Source: a virus
Reading direction: 5' to 3' (one strand)
IMG/VR virus record: IMGVR_UViG_3300049217_000163
Span: 1-41,212 of that record
Length of the DNA: 41,212 bases
In this document: positions 39,393-41,212 of the stretch, piece after piece
How the letters are laid out: each line of letters starts with the position of its first letter
Numbering within the stretch: the stretch's first letter is position 1
Program-made: the position numbers and the translations under genes
The notes under the pieces: model-generated
The model's input: only the letters and a program-made list of their open reading frames with translations
Databases searched by the model: none
What the model was told of the DNA's origin: nothing

Positions 39393-39440
39393 CCCCTAGT
39401 GTCACCTACTACGTGGTGAGTCTGACCCGGCTTGGGGTCT
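39392..39440 (+). other. Imperfect long hairpin between genes
   Basis: ACCCC (39392-39396 region) pairs with GGGGT (39434-39438 region), and inside it TCACC pairs with GGTGA. No T-run follows directly, so terminator activity is uncertain. It separates the 81-residue gene from the second TTGACT promoter. Confidence 0.4.
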
Positions 39441-39453
39441 ATTAAAATAAAGC

Positions 39454-39482
39454 TTGACTTATGATATGATTTATTGTAATAT
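39454..39482 (+). promoter_or_regulatory. Sigma70-like promoter of TnpB-like gene
   Basis: TTGACT (39454-39459), a 17-base spacer and TAATAT (39477-39482). A leader with TAGGACTTGGAGAAATG follows, a near copy of the one at 39128-39142. Confidence 0.7.
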
Positions 39483-39509
39483 CTTATATAGGACTTGGAG
39501 AAATGAAAA

Positions 39510-40157
39510 ATGAAGAAAATTAAAAAAGAAGGCATACTGATCAAGGCCTATAAATACCCTTTACTTTTGTCGAAAACTCAAAAAGCTATGGTTGAGCGGT
39601 GGATGGAACAAGAGAAGTGGATATATAATTCTCTCATTCAAAAAAGACAATATTTAGAAAGCCTTAAAAAGTTTGATTCCAAAAAATATGAAAAAGAATA
39701 TAGAAAAGGATTTCCTAAAACATCTAAGGGAAAGGACCAGTTTTCTTGGGGCTCTTACTGGAGCTGTATATATAAAGAAATTAAAGCACTTCATCCAGAT
39801 CTATCAGAACTGCCGTCTACTTGTGTAGAGGCCACCAATACTGGTACTATTGCCAACGTATTTAAGGCCTATGACAGACTTCGTAAATCAGCGACCGAAA
39901 AAAAGAAGGGCGGAAGAAAAAGAAAGAAGCGGTCCTGGCACCCGGAAGAGAAAAAGTATAGGGACGAAACTTCTCTCGCTGTATCCGTTGGACAAAGCGC
40001 TACCGAACTAGCAAAAGGTGTTAAACCGCAGTTCTCTATCTTAATGTCTGGAGGTTCATCTGCCAGAATTACGGGATTCGATAAAATAGCCAAATCCGGT
40101 AAAAGTCTGAAAATTCATTACCCTAAAAACACCATATACCTATTAATTCTAGGGTGA
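39510..40157 (+). CDS. TnpB/Cas12-like nuclease, N-terminal part (split ORF), 215 aa
   Basis: N-terminal (WED/REC-like) part of a TnpB/Cas12-type nuclease. It opens with an IKAYKYPLLLSKTQKAMVER strand-helix, typical of TnpB ('yr.Y.l.pt..Q...l'). It continues with WIYNSLIQKRQYLESLKKFD, ATNTGTIANVFKAYDRLRKS and a Lys/Arg-rich loop (KKKGGRKRKKRSW) that suggests RNA contact. The frame stops just where the WED beta-barrel should continue into RuvC. The stop TGA (40155-40157) overlaps the GTG start of the C-terminal half (GTGA). ATG 39510 has GGAG about 9 bases upstream. Confidence 0.7.
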   Translation: MKKIKKEGILIKAYKYPLLLSKTQKAMVERWMEQEKWIYNSLIQKRQYLESLKKFDSKKYEKEYRKGFPKTSKGKDQFSWGSYWSCIYKEIKALHPDLSELPSTCVEATNTGTIANVFKAYDRLRKSATEKKKGGRKRKKRSWHPEEKKYRDETSLAVSVGQSATELAKGVKPQFSILMSGGSSARITGFDKIAKSGKSLKIHYPKNTIYLLILG

Positions 40158-40948
40158 CCCAACTTAGAATCCTTAAAGATGCCGAAAAGTTTTATCTGTA
40201 TATTACCTTTGAGTATAATAATCAAAATCTAATTGACACAGGAGACACTAGGCCCGTAGTCGGAATTGACCTAGGAACGGACAATAAAAGATCTAAAAAC
40301 TTTATTGCTGTATCCGATGGGGGCTTTAACAGTTATAGATACTACGAGTCCTGCAGGCTTATGGATAAACTGACTAAGAAAAAGAAAAAACTTCAAAAAT
40401 CTCTTAGGAACAAAAAGGGTGGCGACAAAAACAAGAGAGAAAAACAATCTAACAATTTCAAAAAGGCTTACGCCAAAATTGCACGCATTGACGCCAAAAT
40501 TGCAAGTACTAGAAAATACCACTCTAAAATGATGGCCCATGGGTTAGCCAAAAACTACTCCGTAATTGTTATGGAAAATCTGGCGATTGGGAATATGACT
40601 AAATCGTCCAAAGGCACCATGGAAGCCCCAGGTAGTAGGGTCAAACAAAAATCCGGGCTAAACCGGGCTATCTTAAACGTTGCACCGTACGCTTTTAAGC
40701 AAAACGTAATCAATAAAGCAGCTGAATTTGGAACTAAGGTTATAGAGGTAAATCCAAGCTTCACATCCCAAAGATGCTATAAATGCTCCCGCATAGATCA
40801 AAATAACAGGAGCGGAACCAAGTTCAAGTGTACGAACCCTTCTTGTGGATATGAAACGCATGCCGACACCAATGCCGCTCAAAATATCAGGTTATTGGGA
40901 GAAAGTGGAAAAGAAAGCGTTAAGGATTTGCAACCTAAAAGGGCGTAG
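40154..40948 (+). CDS. TnpB/Cas12-like nuclease, C-terminal RuvC part (split ORF), 264 aa
   Basis: All catalytic motifs are present: RuvC-I VVGIDLG (Asp39 of this part), RuvC-II VIVMENLAIG (Glu141), a zinc finger CYKC...C-x4-C (Cys208, 211, 226, 231) and RuvC-III HADTNAAQNI (Asp238). It is in -1 frame relative to the N-terminal half and begins GTG at the GTGA overlap, with no clear SD. It is therefore translated by coupling or frameshift, or the gene has suffered a 1-base indel. Together the halves make about 479 aa, slightly longer than usual TnpB and in the range of small Cas12f-type proteins. Confidence 0.75.
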   Translation: MTQLRILKDAEKFYLYITFEYNNQNLIDTGDTRPVVGIDLGTDNKRSKNFIAVSDGGFNSYRYYESCRLMDKLTKKKKKLQKSLRNKKGGDKNKREKQSNNFKKAYAKIARIDAKIASTRKYHSKMMAHGLAKNYSVIVMENLAIGNMTKSSKGTMEAPGSRVKQKSGLNRAILNVAPYAFKQNVINKAAEFGTKVIEVNPSFTSQRCYKCSRIDQNNRSGTKFKCTNPSCGYETHADTNAAQNIRLLGESGKESVKDLQPKRA

Positions 40949-40951
40949 AAT

Positions 40952-41095
40952 ATGAAAATGCCATTCGACACCCTAATAACAGATAGACAACCGTTCTTCT
41001 TTATAGAAAGAGCTTCTTTATCGGTGAGTGGTAAGTGTGTTGTTGCAAATCGCAAGGACGGTAGCGTAAATATACCGATCTCCTCAGTCCTTTGA
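40952..41095 (+). CDS. 47-residue ORF resembling a Cas1 N-terminal strand region (uncertain)
   Basis: It begins ATG 40952, 3 bases after the nuclease stop, and ends TGA 41093-41095. The pattern PFFFIERASLSV, then VVANRKDG, then NIPISSVL resembles the first beta strands of Cas1 (aromatic-aromatic-I-E...LSV...V....DG...IP...V). It stops where Cas1 would continue with its GxGTS segment. No later frame restores a Cas1. It may be a truncated remnant, an unrelated small protein, or part of an RNA region. I am not sure it is translated, since the SD is weak. Confidence 0.35.
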   Translation: MKMPFDTLITDRQPFFFIERASLSVSGKCVVANRKDGSVNIPISSVL

Positions 41096-41200
41096 GGCTT
41101 GTATAATGGCTACAGGTAAGCCCCACCACAGCTTTCCGGATGCGTAAGCAGAGGAAAGCGTGTTGGGGCGCACAGGACGTGCGCCCGGAAAGTTAACTTT
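41017..41200 (+). ncRNA. Candidate structured RNA downstream of TnpB-like nuclease
   Basis: This region is far more GC-rich than its surroundings. It contains the stems ATCGGT/ACCGAT (about 41020 with 41074), CCTCA/TGAGG (41082-41097) and a long stem from GCCCCA to GCTTTCC (41120-41137) with GGAAAGC to TGGGGC (41153-41169), 17 pairs with one mismatch and one bulge. A perfect 8-bp hairpin with an AGGAC loop (41166-41186) competes with that stem, and a 12-base palindrome AAAGTTAACTTT (41189-41200) follows. TnpB enzymes use a structured omega RNA encoded at the 3' side of the gene, so that role is inferred here. Confidence 0.5.
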
Positions 41201-41212
41201 TTACGATTTTAC

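Overview
The window is part of a large tailed-phage genome of contractile-tail (myovirus) type. It carries a large terminase subunit, a major capsid protein with its probable scaffold, a neck protein, a tail sheath, a tail tube and long repetitive fibre proteins. The DNA is AT-rich with tight, overlapping genes and clear Shine-Dalgarno (SD) sequences. A signal-peptide protein and small membrane proteins near the left end suggest a Gram-negative host, but the sequence does not name it. No portal gene, tRNA or CRISPR array is visible.

Layout. (1) 1-114: the end of an open frame that is also strongly hairpinned. (2) 152-1368 (+): small unrecognised genes, including a zinc ribbon. (3) 1369-2858: small membrane proteins that look like a lysis or membrane cassette. 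(4) 2845-30765, almost all minus strand: virion genes. Read in transcription order (right to left) these are two virion proteins, a putative adaptor, a 2H-phosphoesterase/lytic protein, more virion proteins, a CRISPR-polymerase-like (mCpol/GGDEF-type) protein, neck proteins, sheath, tube, and fibre proteins. (5) 30839-31070: a deleted metallophosphoesterase remnant. (6) 32614-39060 (+): capsid accessory protein, scaffold-like protein, major capsid protein and terminase. (7) 39147-41212 (+): a small gene, a TnpB/Cas12-like RuvC nuclease split over two overlapping frames, a 47-residue ORF, and a GC-rich structured RNA candidate.

Homing-type nucleases interrupt this map at eight places. There are two with a shared PD-(D/E)XK end but different recognition domains, two Vsr-like/GNAT-like fusions, two with repeated 'EALKY' modules, one GIY-YIG and one HNH. 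Several start with a TTGACT-N17-TAwwwT promoter so close to the ATG that the mRNA would be nearly leaderless. Several end with an SD sequence that serves the downstream structural gene. The structural transcription units instead carry a recurring AATCTTTAyCTT motif, usually followed by a stem-loop, which is probably a phage promoter.

The most unusual content is the mCpol-like nucleotidyl-cyclase domain fused to a long acidic tail with a likely +1 frameshift extension. It lies upstream in the map of a virion protein carrying a 2H phosphoesterase fold, a fold known to cut cyclic oligonucleotides. Also notable are the split TnpB-like nuclease with its RNA-like downstream region, and a second, architecturally similar RNA-like region at the window's left edge. 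All assignments come from reading motifs; no database search was run.
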